A DNA stretch of 64,000 nucleotides from the NCBI RefSeq assembly GCF_900240305.1, contig NZ_LT964854.1:620001-684000 (forward strand). Direction: 5' to 3'. The DNA is from Ottowia massiliensis (lineage in GTDB: Bacteria; Pseudomonadota; Gammaproteobacteria; Burkholderiales; Burkholderiaceae_C). The position numbers and the translations under genes are program-made. Shown here piece after piece: positions 1 through 7,991 of this stretch; the stretch's first letter is position 1, and every line of letters starts with the position of its first letter. The notes under the pieces are model-generated. The model saw nothing but the letters and a program-made list of their open reading frames with translations, made no database searches and had not been told where the DNA came from.

Positions 1-371
1 TGCCCGCGCTGCTGGCGGGCATCAGCCACATGCTGACGACGGCCGGACGCGCCACCTTCAGCGTGGCCGCCACCTCGCTGGGCGTGAACGTGCTGATTGG
101 CGAGCAATACCTGAGCCTGCTGCTGGCCGGACACACCTTCAAGCCCGTTTACGAGCGCCTGGGCCTGCACCCGCGCAACATCGCCCGCACGGTGGAAGAC
201 GCAGGCACCGTCATCAACCCGCTGGTGCCCTGGGGCGTGTGCGGCGTGTTCATCAGCCACGCGCTGGGCGTGCCCGTGCTCGACTACCTGCCCTGGGCCA
301 CCTTCTGCTGGCTGTGCCTGCTGCTGACGCTGGCCTTCGGCTTTTCGGGCCGCACGATCAGCCGGGTTTGA
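1..371 (+). CDS. nhaC: NhaC-family Na+/H+ antiporter, C-terminal part (5' end outside window)
   Basis: The reading frame is open from base 3 and ends with TGA at 369-371, so about 122 C-terminal residues are visible. They hold hydrophobic segments and the loop E-Q-Y-L-S-L-L-L-A-G followed by F-K-P-V-Y-E-R-L-G-L and E-D-A-G-T-V-I-N-P-L-V-P-W, a pattern typical of the NhaC family of inner-membrane sodium/proton exchangers. The start lies upstream of the window. Substrate and direction of exchange cannot be judged from this fragment. Related Na+/H+ or malate-lactate exchangers of the same superfamily are the alternative. Confidence 0.75.
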   Translation, partial: PALLAGISHMLTTAGRATFSVAATSLGVNVLIGEQYLSLLLAGHTFKPVYERLGLHPRNIARTVEDAGTVINPLVPWGVCGVFISHALGVPVLDYLPWATFCWLCLLLTLAFGFSGRTISRV

Positions 372-450
372 AGGGGGCTAGAGCCTCCAAAGCGCCGTCA
401 TCAACGCTGTGTGCGCGGCCCAGTAGATCAGCCGATGCCATGCGCCATTT

Positions 451-478
451 TTGCCATAAATAGTGCAATAGATATTCT
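451..478 (+). promoter_or_regulatory. candidate sigma70 promoter for the 57-aa repeat protein
   Basis: TTGCCA at 451-456 and TATTCT at 473-478 are separated by 16 bases in an AT-richer stretch, about 65 bases before the ATG at 545. The -35 matches five of six consensus bases, the -10 four of six. This is a pattern match only. Confidence 0.3.
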
Positions 479-544
479 TTTTGGAGAAGACAAAATCGGC
501 GCCGTTACGCAACAAATCTTCAACCACACTCTGAAAGGAAATCT

Positions 545-718
545 ATGAGCTACAAACAAAGCAATGGCGGCTGGCCCAGCAAAACCGGTAATCCTTCCGG
601 CGGCGGCCGCCGCAACAACCCGCCAGCATCAAAGCAAGGAAATGGCGGCGGCTGGCCCAGCACAACAGGCAATCCATCCGGCGGCGGCCGCAGCAATAAT
701 CCGCCAAAAGCAAAATAG
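545..718 (+). CDS. 57-aa tandem-repeat small protein, unrecognised
   Basis: ATG at 545 is preceded by an AAGGA Shine-Dalgarno (SD) sequence about six bases upstream, and the frame ends with TAG at 716-718. The product is 57 residues of low complexity, without Cys and without hydrophobic segments. It consists of two near-identical units, N-G-G-(G)-W-P-S-x-T-G-N-P-S-G-G-G-R-x-N-N-P-P, joined by A-S-K-Q-G and ending P-K-A-K. Third-position differences between the units (ggt/ggc, cct/cca, aac/aat) with conserved amino acids suggest selection on the protein. A 13-bp terminator follows at 799-838. I do not recognise the family; a secreted or disordered linker-like peptide are both possible. Confidence 0.72.
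   Translation: MSYKQSNGGWPSKTGNPSGGGRRNNPPASKQGNGGGWPSTTGNPSGGGRSNNPPKAK
563..706 (+). repeat. two-unit coding tandem repeat
   Basis: Unit 1 is 563-625 (21 codons) and unit 2 is 641-706 (22 codons), separated by 15 bases. The protein units differ at three substituted positions plus one extra Gly in the second. Many of the nucleotide differences are synonymous. Confidence 0.8.
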
Positions 719-792
719 GTTTGCCAGCGCATCCATGAATAGCCCTGAAAGGGGCGTTCATGGCGCGACGCAAATTCATTTTGCGAGGTAAA

Positions 793-2055
793 TCAGGCAA
801 TGGCATCAAGCGGCCGTAGCTGCTTGATGCCATTTTTTGTCCAGTATTCAAATGACTGCGCCGCCCATGCGCTTGCATTGGGCGCACCCATGTATTCAGA
901 CGAATAATTTGGCAAATATTCGGATTGTTTTTCAAGCTGGTCATCAAGCCAGGTCAGGGTTCTCAAGGCAAAATAAACCCTGCGCGCTTCCCGGGCCAGA
1001 AAGAAAAGACAATTTAGCAAATCGCCTTGCACTTTCTCACGCAAGAAAAAAAGAATTTCCATAACCTTTTCTTCATCCGGGAAATATCTGTCGGCGTAAT
1101 AGGCTCCCAGACTGGATAAATTAATCTTGTTTCCGCTTTTTTCAGAAATATATTCATGCAGATCCTGCTGCGACTTTGATTTGCATGCCTTTTGCAAGGC
1201 CTTCATCCATTTGGACGCCAATTTGATGGTTCCACTCCTTCCTGTTGCCATGAACGAGGCTGGCCCCATACCCAAGTCATTTCTCGCCATCTGCCATAGG
1301 GGATGTGAAGCCGCTCTTTCAGCTGCCAGTGATATTTGCAGCTCAAAAAATGGAACCGGCAATGCTCCCAAAGCTTGCGCCTTGTTTTTTGCTTCCCCAA
1401 GTTTTTCCAGCGAGTCATGTCGCCAATAGATGGATGCATCAGGCTGGTTTCGTATTTCTGCCGCCGTTTCGGCATATCGCTCCTGATGAAACAATGCCTC
1501 GGCCCGCCGCATCGAGTGCTCTATGCACCTGTACCGGCGCCAAGTTTCATTAAACTCATTCAAGGGAAGTCCTGCCGTCCCCGCCTGCCAATGACTGAAA
1601 GCGTCCGCCTGGATGGCAGCTGTCTGGTCACCCTGCATGGCCTTTTCGAGAATATTGAGAATCTCCACATTTGCGCCAGGATATTCATTTTCGACATGCT
1701 CTTTTACCTTGGCGCAAAATTCAGCGACCTTCCTCTTGAAATAAGGCGTTTCCATGGGATAATGCCTGTCGATATTCCTCTGGAACGTTTCAAAACCCAT
1801 TTCTTTCACGCATTCGCTATACGCATCCAAAGTCCCGAAGGAAATTTGGCAATCCAGTTCAAGCGTGGGGATGAATAATGATGTGGTCTTGAATGGCTTG
1901 GGTCTGCCTTTCAGTGGGCGGGGGCTGGATTTTGTTGTGGCTCTTTTGCTTTCATGCAGACCGGTTGCCTGGCCTTCGATTTCACCTGGCGCGCTGCCAT
2001 TGCGTTCGCAATAGGAAAAGACTGAATTCGCTATCAATGTCTTGTTTTCTGGCAT
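793..2055 (-). CDS. 420-aa protein of unknown function, low-GC orphan
   Basis: A single open frame from ATG (2055) to a stop at 793. The composition is clearly poorer in G+C than the neighbours, and the codon use is correspondingly AT-richer. There is no signal peptide or membrane segment. Residues 1-60 are polar and rich in Lys, Arg, Ser and Pro, probably unstructured; the rest looks mostly alpha-helical with many charged residues and aromatics (Y-F-P-D-E-E-K, F-F-L-R-E-K, R-R-V-Y-F-A-L-R). I recognise no family. It faces the 57-aa repeat gene tail to tail, and the terminator of that gene lies within its 3' codons, so the two probably arrived or evolved together. An alternative start inside the polar N-terminus is possible because no good SD precedes the ATG. 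Confidence 0.6.
   Translation of the reverse strand: MPENKTLIANSVFSYCERNGSAPGEIEGQATGLHESKRATTKSSPRPLKGRPKPFKTTSLFIPTLELDCQISFGTLDAYSECVKEMGFETFQRNIDRHYPMETPYFKRKVAEFCAKVKEHVENEYPGANVEILNILEKAMQGDQTAAIQADAFSHWQAGTAGLPLNEFNETWRRYRCIEHSMRRAEALFHQERYAETAAEIRNQPDASIYWRHDSLEKLGEAKNKAQALGALPVPFFELQISLAAERAASHPLWQMARNDLGMGPASFMATGRSGTIKLASKWMKALQKACKSKSQQDLHEYISEKSGNKINLSSLGAYYADRYFPDEEKVMEILFFLREKVQGDLLNCLFFLAREARRVYFALRTLTWLDDQLEKQSEYLPNYSSEYMGAPNASAWAAQSFEYWTKNGIKQLRPLDAIA
799..838 (+). terminator. strong rho-independent terminator of the 57-aa gene
   Basis: AATGGCATCAAGC (799-811) pairs perfectly with GCTTGATGCCATT (822-834) around a 10-base loop and is followed by a T-run at 833-838. The T-run is only on the + strand. 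The stem lies inside the last codons of the convergent minus-strand gene that ends at 793. Confidence 0.85.
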
Positions 2056-2139
2056 GGTGAATCAATATGGATGTCCGTGCAGGTGCGCCCAAAATCTTAT
2101 GGATTTGTATTCTTCTTGCAGAAAAAACCGTATCCATCC

Positions 2140-3438
2140 TCAATACCCCAGCGCCTTCGGCAGCCACAGCGACACGGCGGGCACGAAGGTGCACAGCAGC
2201 AGCACGGCCAGCATGAACAGCGCCAGGGCGAAGGCCCAGCGGGTGGTGGATTCCATGGAGGCATTGGCCAGCTTGCAGGTCACCACCAGGTTCAGGCCCA
2301 CGGGCGGGTGAAACTGGCCGAGGGCGATGTTGAGCGTCATCAGCACGCCGAACCACACCGGGTCCCAGCCGAAGTGGGCCATGATGGGCAGAAACAGCGG
2401 CAGGAAGATGAAGAAGATGGAAATGCCGTCGATGAACATGCCCGCCAGCAGCAAGATGACGTTGATGGCCAGCAGCATCGCGGTTTCAGACGAAACCGAG
2501 CGCACCAGAAAGGCCGCCATGTGCTCGAAGGTGCCCAGCGCGTTGCTCGCCACGGCAAACACCGAGGCCAGCGCCAGGATGGTGAGGATGACGGCGGAAA
2601 CTTCGCACGACTCCACCAGCACTTCATAAATGGCGCGCCAGTTGAGCGACTTGTAAACCAGCACGCCCACCAGCAGCCCGTAGGTGACGGCCAGCACGGC
2701 CGCTTCCGTGGGCGTGACCACACCGGTGCGCAGGCTGCCCAGAATGATGACGGGCGCCATCAGCGCCCAGATGGCTTCGCGCAGGCTTTTCCAGAACGGC
2801 GGGCGGGGCAGGTCCTGCTCATTGCCCAGCCGCCCCGCGCGCGCCAGCCACACCGCGCCGGCCATCAGCGCCACGCCTGCCAGCACGCCCGGCAGCAGGC
2901 CGGCGGCAAAAAGCGCGGGCACGCCAGCGGCGGGCACCAGCATGCTGTAGATGACAAAAGCAATGGAAGGCGGAATGAGAATGTCGGTGGAAGCGCCCGC
3001 CGCCACCACCGAGGCCGCGTAGCCGCGCGGGTAGCCCGCCCGCAGCATTTGCGGAATCATGACCGCCCCCACGGCGGATGAGGCGGCGGGGCCGGAGCCG
3101 GAAATGCCGCCCAGCACCATCGCCACCAAAATGGTGGTCACGGCCAGCCCGCCCCGGCGCGGGCCGACGATGGCCGAAGCCAGCCGCACCATCGAGCCAG
3201 CGATGCCCGCGCGCTCGAAAATGATGCCCGCCAGCACGAACATCGGAATGGCCAGCAGCGGGTATTTGGAGACGCTGCTGTACACGTTCAGCGGCACCGA
3301 AGACAGCCCCAGGTCGGCCAGCGCCACCACCGCCGTGCCCGCCAGCCCCAGCGTCACCGCCAGCGGCACGCCAGCGGCCAGCAGGCCCACAAAGAGCGCG
3401 AACAGCATGATGCTGAGCGTGTCGTAATCCAGATTCAT
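2140..3438 (-). CDS. dctM: TRAP transporter large permease subunit DctM
   Basis: The 432-residue, almost wholly hydrophobic protein has the length and segment pattern of DctM: N-terminal F-A-L-F-V-G-L-L-A-A-G-V-P, the G-I-S-G-S-G-P-A-A-S-S-A-V-G motif near residue 115, P-S-I-A-F-V-I-Y, and G-Q-F-H-P-P-V-G-L-N-L near the C-terminus. DctM subunits are the membrane channel of sodium-driven organic-acid importers and normally work with a small DctQ subunit and a periplasmic DctP. The start ATG overlaps a TGA in the ATGA arrangement usual after dctQ, but no dctQ gene precedes it; an intergenic repeat does. A dctP lies 1 kb upstream on the same strand. Confidence 0.93.
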   Translation of the reverse strand: MNLDYDTLSIMLFALFVGLLAAGVPLAVTLGLAGTAVVALADLGLSSVPLNVYSSVSKYPLLAIPMFVLAGIIFERAGIAGSMVRLASAIVGPRRGGLAVTTILVAMVLGGISGSGPAASSAVGAVMIPQMLRAGYPRGYAASVVAAGASTDILIPPSIAFVIYSMLVPAAGVPALFAAGLLPGVLAGVALMAGAVWLARAGRLGNEQDLPRPPFWKSLREAIWALMAPVIILGSLRTGVVTPTEAAVLAVTYGLLVGVLVYKSLNWRAIYEVLVESCEVSAVILTILALASVFAVASNALGTFEHMAAFLVRSVSSETAMLLAINVILLLAGMFIDGISIFFIFLPLFLPIMAHFGWDPVWFGVLMTLNIALGQFHPPVGLNLVVTCKLANASMESTTRWAFALALFMLAVLLLCTFVPAVSLWLPKALGY

Positions 3439-3482
3439 CGGTCAGCCTTTGCAGCCGCCCGGCTGGGCGGCATGGGTTTCAT

Positions 3483-3572
3483 ATCAGAAAGAGGAGCAAA
3501 TTCATGCGGGCTAGAAATAGGTTCTGCGCTTATTCATCTAAGACCTGCAGCTATTGATTCAGGAGCTGATTT
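3483..3572 (-). repeat. intergenic element copy 1 (reverse)
   Basis: Starts with TCAGAAAGAGGAGCAAATTC and ends with GATTCAGGAGCTGATTT. The middle (TTCATCTAAGACCTGCAGC) is diverged. It lies just before dctM, where dctQ would be expected. Confidence 0.75.
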
Positions 3573-3603
3573 GGCGCTTTCTCCATTGTTCTTTCCATCC
3601 GCT

Positions 3604-4314
3604 TCATCCCATCACGGCCTCGTCATCGTCGTCTGCGTTGTCATCGGCGCGCGGCGGCAGGAAAAACTCGTAGGGATACACCACCTGCTCGCCGGGCCGC
3701 GGCTCCTGCGTGGCCGCCAGAATGGCCTGCGCAATGGCCCCGGCGGACATGGGGCGGTACTTGTCGTACTTGCCCGGCAGCAGGCGGCCAAACAGGCCAA
3801 AGGCGGCAATGCCCAGCAGCTCCGTCCAGCGAAAGTCCTGGCGCTGCGCGTCAATCAGCGGCGCGCGCGCAATCACCAGGCTGCGAAAACCGGCCGCCCG
3901 CACCGCCTTTTCAGCCTTGGCCTTGGCGCGCAGGTAAAAGTGTTTGGAGTTGCGGCTGGCGTCGGGCGCGGAAACCAGCACGAAGCAGCGCGCGCCCGCC
4001 TTGCGGCCCCATTGGGCCAGCGCCTTGGGGTATTCCACATCCACTTGCAAAAAGGCTTCCTCGCTGCCCGCCTGCTTCAGCGTCGTGCCCAGGGCGCAGT
4101 AAATGTCATGCACCTGCTCGGGCGGCAGCGCGTCTATGTGGTCGAAGTCGATTTCTTCAACAAACAGCTTGGCGTGGCGGTAATTCAGCGGCTTGCGCAC
4201 CCAGGCAATCACCCGCCCGTAATCGGGCCGCATCTCGCACATCTGCCGCACCAGCTCGCGGCCCACGGCCCCCGTGGCGCCCACGACCAGAGCAGTTTTG
4301 GGAATGGATTCCAT
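3604..4314 (-). CDS. YraR-like NAD(P)-binding reductase (atypical SDR)
   Basis: The N-terminal V-V-G-A-T-G-A-V-G-R-E-L is a Rossmann nucleotide-binding loop. C-A-L-G-T-T-L-K-Q-A-G-S-E-E-A-F, V-S-A-P-D-A and the later L-P-G-K-Y-x-K-Y-R-P resemble E. coli YraR and the HTATIP2/TIP30 group. The substrate is unknown for this group. The ATG at 4314 is chosen because AAGGAGG (4323-4329) sits eight bases upstream; a GTG six bases earlier would be too close. The C-terminus is an Asp-rich tail. The gene sits between dctP and dctM on the same strand, an unusual place that may reflect a rearrangement of the TRAP operon. Confidence 0.8.
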   Translation of the reverse strand: MESIPKTALVVGATGAVGRELVRQMCEMRPDYGRVIAWVRKPLNYRHAKLFVEEIDFDHIDALPPEQVHDIYCALGTTLKQAGSEEAFLQVDVEYPKALAQWGRKAGARCFVLVSAPDASRNSKHFYLRAKAKAEKAVRAAGFRSLVIARAPLIDAQRQDFRWTELLGIAAFGLFGRLLPGKYDKYRPMSAGAIAQAILAATQEPRPGEQVVYPYEFFLPPRADDNADDDDEAVMG

Positions 4315-4468
4315 ATTCACAGCCTCCTTGAGCTGGCGCCGAGCTTAGAGCAGGTTTCCAAAACCTTGGCCGCGCGCGGCAGCGCATCAGGATGGGCGCA
4401 AGGCGCGCAGGCGAGCCCAAACGCTGACCCAAAGCTGGCGGCTTTCGCGCGCTGGCGCCCGCTGCCGC

Positions 4469-5533
4469 TCACTTGTTGGCGTGGTAGGGGGCGAAAACCA
4501 GGCTGGCTTCGCTGCCGCCTGCTTGCTTGAGCCAGTCTATGGCGTAGCGCTCGCCAAAGCGGTCGAAAAAAAGCTTCAGGCCGGGGGGCGCGGCCAGCAC
4601 TTCCATGCCATTGCGCTGCAGGGTTTGCAGGGCTTGCCGGGACTGGTTTTCGCTTTGCGTCCAGCCGCTGTCTTCAGCGGCGCGGGCGGCTTGGAGCACG
4701 AGGTTTTTCAGGGCCTCATCCAGCGCGTTGAAGGCCCGGGCGCTGACGAAAACCAGCGTTTTGGGGTAGTAGGCCCGCAGGTCGTAGAAGTATTTGAAGC
4801 GCCGCCAGGCGCTCATCTCAACGCCTGTGGCGCCGGAAGTCAGCATGAGGTCCACGCCGCCGCTTTGCAGCGCCTGCTCCAGGGCGGGGCCGCTGGGCAA
4901 ATCCAGCGCTTGCGCGCCCGCGTATTGGGCAAGCGAGTCGGTGGTCAGGTTATAGGTGCGCATGCGCAGGCCGCGCAAGTCGGCGCCGGTGTTCAAGGGG
5001 CTGACGGCATACAGCCCCTGGCCGGGCCAGGGCACGGCGTAAAGCAGCTTCAGGCCACGGGCCGCGAAGTCTTTCTCAAGCACGGGCTTTTGGTATTTCC
5101 ACAGACGGCGGGCGTCCTGGGGCGAGGCCGTGAGAAAGGGCTGGCTGTCAATGCCCGCAATGGGAAATTCGGCGCTCATGGCGCTGCCCAGCACCTGGCC
5201 GCCGGTGATGGCGCCTTCGCCCGTGGCCTGGCGAATGTCGGCCATGCTGTGGGGCTGGCCCAGCGCCTGCACTTGCACCTGAAGGCGGCCCTGGCTGCTT
5301 TCGCTCAGGCGGGCGGCAAATTGCCGGAGGTTGTCGGTCATGAAAACGCCGGGGCCGTAGCCAGCGGCGAGCGTCCACTGAATGGCAGACGGGGGCGCAG
5401 CGGCCCGCGCGAGGCGGACCCCAGGCAGCCCCGGCAGGGCCAGGGCCAAAGCGCCTGCCAGCAGCGCGCGGCGGGCGGGCGCATGGGGCGCGGCACGGAA
5501 GGTGTTGGGGGTGATTCGGGGGGTGGCCGGCAT
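4469..5533 (-). CDS. dctP: TRAP transporter periplasmic substrate-binding protein DctP
   Basis: The 354-residue protein has a basic N-terminus with two arginines before a hydrophobic stretch (A-R-R-A-L-L-A-G-A-L-A-L), a Sec- or Tat-type signal. The mature part shows DctP features: F-A-x-R-L-S-E-x-S-Q-G-R-L-Q-V, G-A-I-x-G-G-Q-V-L, L-R-G-L-R-M-R-T near residue 185 (the arginine that normally binds the carboxylate is in this block) and the Q-x-G-G-V-D-L-M segment. The start is supported by AGGAGA seven bases upstream. It would deliver an organic acid to the DctM permease; the ligand cannot be predicted. Confidence 0.88.
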   Translation of the reverse strand: MPATPRITPNTFRAAPHAPARRALLAGALALALPGLPGVRLARAAAPPSAIQWTLAAGYGPGVFMTDNLRQFAARLSESSQGRLQVQVQALGQPHSMADIRQATGEGAITGGQVLGSAMSAEFPIAGIDSQPFLTASPQDARRLWKYQKPVLEKDFAARGLKLLYAVPWPGQGLYAVSPLNTGADLRGLRMRTYNLTTDSLAQYAGAQALDLPSGPALEQALQSGGVDLMLTSGATGVEMSAWRRFKYFYDLRAYYPKTLVFVSARAFNALDEALKNLVLQAARAAEDSGWTQSENQSRQALQTLQRNGMEVLAAPPGLKLFFDRFGERYAIDWLKQAGGSEASLVFAPYHANK

Positions 5534-5664
5534 GATGTGTCTCCTGTGTGCGCGCAGCCGCCTCTGCGGGCGGCTTGCAGCGCGCTTGAAGATTAGCTAT
5601 CGCGCCGGTGAAATCAATCACGGATTCCACGAACGGCCAGCGCAGGCGCGCGCTGGCGCGGCTT

Positions 5665-6327
5665 TCACGCCCACTGCACCACGTCTTGCAGGCGCTGGCG
5701 CGTCTTGGGCTGCGGGGCGTTCAGGCGGTAGCCAAAGGCGGCCATCACGCTCAGCTTGAACTGGGCCGGGTCATACAGGCCGCGCCCGGCCAGTGCGCTG
5801 TTCATGGCCTCCAGCGGAAAGCCTTCGATGGCGGTGGAATCCACGCCAATCATGGCCGCCGCCGTGAGCATGTTGCCCAGGGCGATGTAGGTTTGCTTGC
5901 AGGCCCAGTCGTAAAAAGCGCGCGGGTGGCCGGCCAGCTCAAAGTCTTTCTCGCTGAAATTGCGGAAAAAGCGCAGGCGCATCTGCACCGCCTCTTCTGG
6001 CAAATGCTGCACTTCGCGCATGAAGCGCGGCAAATAGTCGCCATCGGGCGAGAGCATGGCGGGCTGGCGCGCGAGGATGACGACAAAGTGGCTGCACTCC
6101 ATGACCTTTTCGCGCGCGCCCCAGGCCATGTCGCGGATGAGCGCGCGCGTTTGCGGCTCTTGCACGACCACAAAGCGCCAAGGCTCCAGGCCAAAGGAGC
6201 TGGGCGACAGCCGCCCCGTTTCCAGAATGAAGCGGAAATCGTCGTCGCTGATCTTGCGGGCCGGGTCATACGCCTTGCAGGCGTGGCGAAACTGGTAGGC
6301 ATCCAGAATGGCTTGCTTGTCCAGCAT
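5665..6327 (-). CDS. nitroreductase-family NAD(P)H oxidoreductase
   Basis: The 220-residue protein has the NfsB/YfkO arrangement: R-H-A-C-K-A-Y-D at the N-terminus (FMN phosphate site, normally R-R-S-x-R), S-P-S-S-F-G-L-E-P-W-R-F near residue 42 (flavin ring site), and a C-terminal A-x-F-G-Y-R-L block. These soluble FMN enzymes reduce quinones or nitroaromatics. AAAGGAG lies six bases before the ATG. It stands alone: dctP is 131 bases downstream, and a 400-bp non-coding stretch with an intergenic repeat lies upstream. Confidence 0.87.
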   Translation of the reverse strand: MLDKQAILDAYQFRHACKAYDPARKISDDDFRFILETGRLSPSSFGLEPWRFVVVQEPQTRALIRDMAWGAREKVMECSHFVVILARQPAMLSPDGDYLPRFMREVQHLPEEAVQMRLRFFRNFSEKDFELAGHPRAFYDWACKQTYIALGNMLTAAAMIGVDSTAIEGFPLEAMNSALAGRGLYDPAQFKLSVMAAFGYRLNAPQPKTRQRLQDVVQWA

Positions 6328-6481
6328 GGGAGGCTCCTTTCAAAAGAAGAGTGGCAGGGAAAAGCGGCATTGTGCGGCTGACTGGCCGCCATCAGCGCCC
6401 ATGAACGCTCCTGCTGGCGCCGCCCTGCCCGGGTCGCTTGAGAACTTGCTCCTGGCCCCGCCTCGAAAAGCAGGCTGGCGA

Positions 6482-6575
6482 GCTATTTCCGCTACTTTAT
6501 CAATAGCGTGATGTCCTAGTGGAGATTGCGCAAGGCGGCATTTATGGCCCCCTGAATTCGCTCCTGTTTCTGATG
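6482..6575 (+). repeat. intergenic element copy 2 (forward)
   Basis: Full length: GCTATTTCCGCTACTTTATC, then ATGATGTCCTAGTGGAGATT, ending GAATTCGCTCCTGTTTCTG. It is the only recognisable feature in the 6328-6728 gap between two divergent genes. Confidence 0.88.
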
Positions 6576-6728
6576 CTCTCTGGCAGGCGGCATCCGTTCA
6601 AATCGCCCGCAAGCCCGCCCGGAGCCGCGCTTTTGGCGCCCACGGGCAAGCGCTGAACAGGCTCACAGGCCCAACAATCGGCCCTTCACGCCAATCAGCT
6701 TGGCTTGTTCAACGAAAGGAGCTTTCCC

Positions 6729-7754
6729 TTGTCTCAGTGGTACTTCATCCAGCCCGGCCAAAGCGAGCGCCTGGGGCCGTTTGACGCCGACCAGGCCTTC
6801 GCTTATGTGCGCCAGCACCCGGCCGCCCTGTGCTGGCGGCAGGGCCTCTCGGGCTGGCAGCCCGCCCGCGCCATGCCCGAATTCGCCGAAGCCTTTGAAA
6901 GCGGCCTGCCGCAAGACATGCCGCCCATTCCGCTGCCCGAGCAGCTGGCGCGCATGCAAAGCGACAACATCGACTACCGCATCGTGGGCAACGACATGCC
7001 CTTCGTGGAGGTGGAGCTGGACCCCGGCGAAAGCGCCGTGGCCGAAGCCGGAGCCATGATGTACAAGGACGCCGCCATTGAAATGGGCACCGTCTTCGGC
7101 GACGGCTCCCGGCAGGAAGGCGGCCTGATGAACAAGCTGCTGTCCGCCGGGCGGCGCATCGTCACGGGCGAGAGCCTGTTCACCACCGTCTTCACCCACC
7201 AGGGGCGCGGCAAGGCGCGCGTGGCCTTTGCCGCCCCCTACCCCGGCACCGTGCTGCCGCTGCGGCTGGCCGAGCACGGCGGCTGCATCATCTGCCAGAA
7301 AGACAGCTTTCTGGCGGGCGCGCGCGGCGTGCGGCTGGGCGTGTTTTTGCAAAAACGCATCCTCACAGGCCTGTTCGGCGGCGAAGGCTTCATCATGCAA
7401 AAGATTGAAGGCGACGGCTGGGTCTTCGTGCACGCGGGCGGCACGCTGGTCGAGCGCGATCTGGCCGCAGGCGAGCGCATTGACGTGGACACCGGCTGCG
7501 TCGTCGCCTTCCACCCCGGCGTGAGCATGGACGTGCGCGCCGCCGGCGGCATCAAGAGCATGCTGTTCGCTGGCGAAGGCATGTTTCTGGCAACGCTGAC
7601 CGGCCCCGGCAAAGTCTGGCTGCAATCGCTGCCCTTCTCGCGCATGGCGGGCCGCATGCTGGCCGCCGCCCCGCAGACGGGCGGCAGGGACGTGGGCGAA
7701 GGCTCCGTGCTCGGCGGCCTGGGCCGCCTGCTGGATGGCGACAACAGGTTCTGA
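6729..7754 (+). CDS. AIM24-family protein with N-terminal GYF_2 domain
   Basis: Residues 1-55 (S-Q-W-Y-F-I-Q-P-G-Q, G-P-F-D-A-D-Q-A, W-R-Q-G-L-S-G-W) are a GYF_2-type domain; residues about 85-320 are the beta-rich AIM24/TIGR00266 fold (A-E-A-G-A-M-M-Y-K, G-E-G-F-I-M-Q-K-I-E-G, F-A-G-E-G-M-F-L-A-T-L-T-G-P-G). AIM24 proteins are cytoplasmic in bacteria and of unknown biochemical role. The TTG at 6729 is chosen as start because AGGAG (6717-6721) precedes it by seven bases and the GYF domain begins directly after it; an in-frame ATG at 6705 lacks an SD. No operon partner is present. Confidence 0.82.
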   Translation: MSQWYFIQPGQSERLGPFDADQAFAYVRQHPAALCWRQGLSGWQPARAMPEFAEAFESGLPQDMPPIPLPEQLARMQSDNIDYRIVGNDMPFVEVELDPGESAVAEAGAMMYKDAAIEMGTVFGDGSRQEGGLMNKLLSAGRRIVTGESLFTTVFTHQGRGKARVAFAAPYPGTVLPLRLAEHGGCIICQKDSFLAGARGVRLGVFLQKRILTGLFGGEGFIMQKIEGDGWVFVHAGGTLVERDLAAGERIDVDTGCVVAFHPGVSMDVRAAGGIKSMLFAGEGMFLATLTGPGKVWLQSLPFSRMAGRMLAAAPQTGGRDVGEGSVLGGLGRLLDGDNRF

Positions 7755-7840
7755 AAACCTCAGGCCACCCGCCGCGCGGAAAGCCGCTTTCCCAAGCCGT
7801 TGCCGCAGCCCTGGCGCAAAGCGTGCCAAGACTGCGGCGT

Positions 7841-7932
7841 TATTTCGCTCCTCTATTCATAGCATGATGTCCTAGTGAAAAGAGCGCAGGACGGCATTTT
7901 CAACCCCTCATATTTGCTTCTGTTTTTGATGT
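7841..7932 (+). repeat. intergenic element copy 3 (forward)
   Basis: TTATTTCGCTCCTCTATTC, then AGCATGATGTCCTAGTG, ending TTTGCTTCTGTTTTTGATG. It lies between the convergent AIM24 and actP genes. Confidence 0.9.
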
Positions 7933-7991
7933 TCTCCGGCGGGCGGGCAGGCTGGCCTGCCCGCCGGGAGCAAGGGGCGCGGCGCAGGGCG

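Noticed and set aside
733..762. Terminator from the CATGAA/TTCATG hairpin
   Set aside because: The stem is interrupted and has no T-run; the strong terminator is the one at 799-838.
2071..3081. Long + strand frame rich in His, Gln, Arg and Gly
   Set aside because: It is the antisense shadow of dctM; composition is that of a high-GC complement and it shows no motif.
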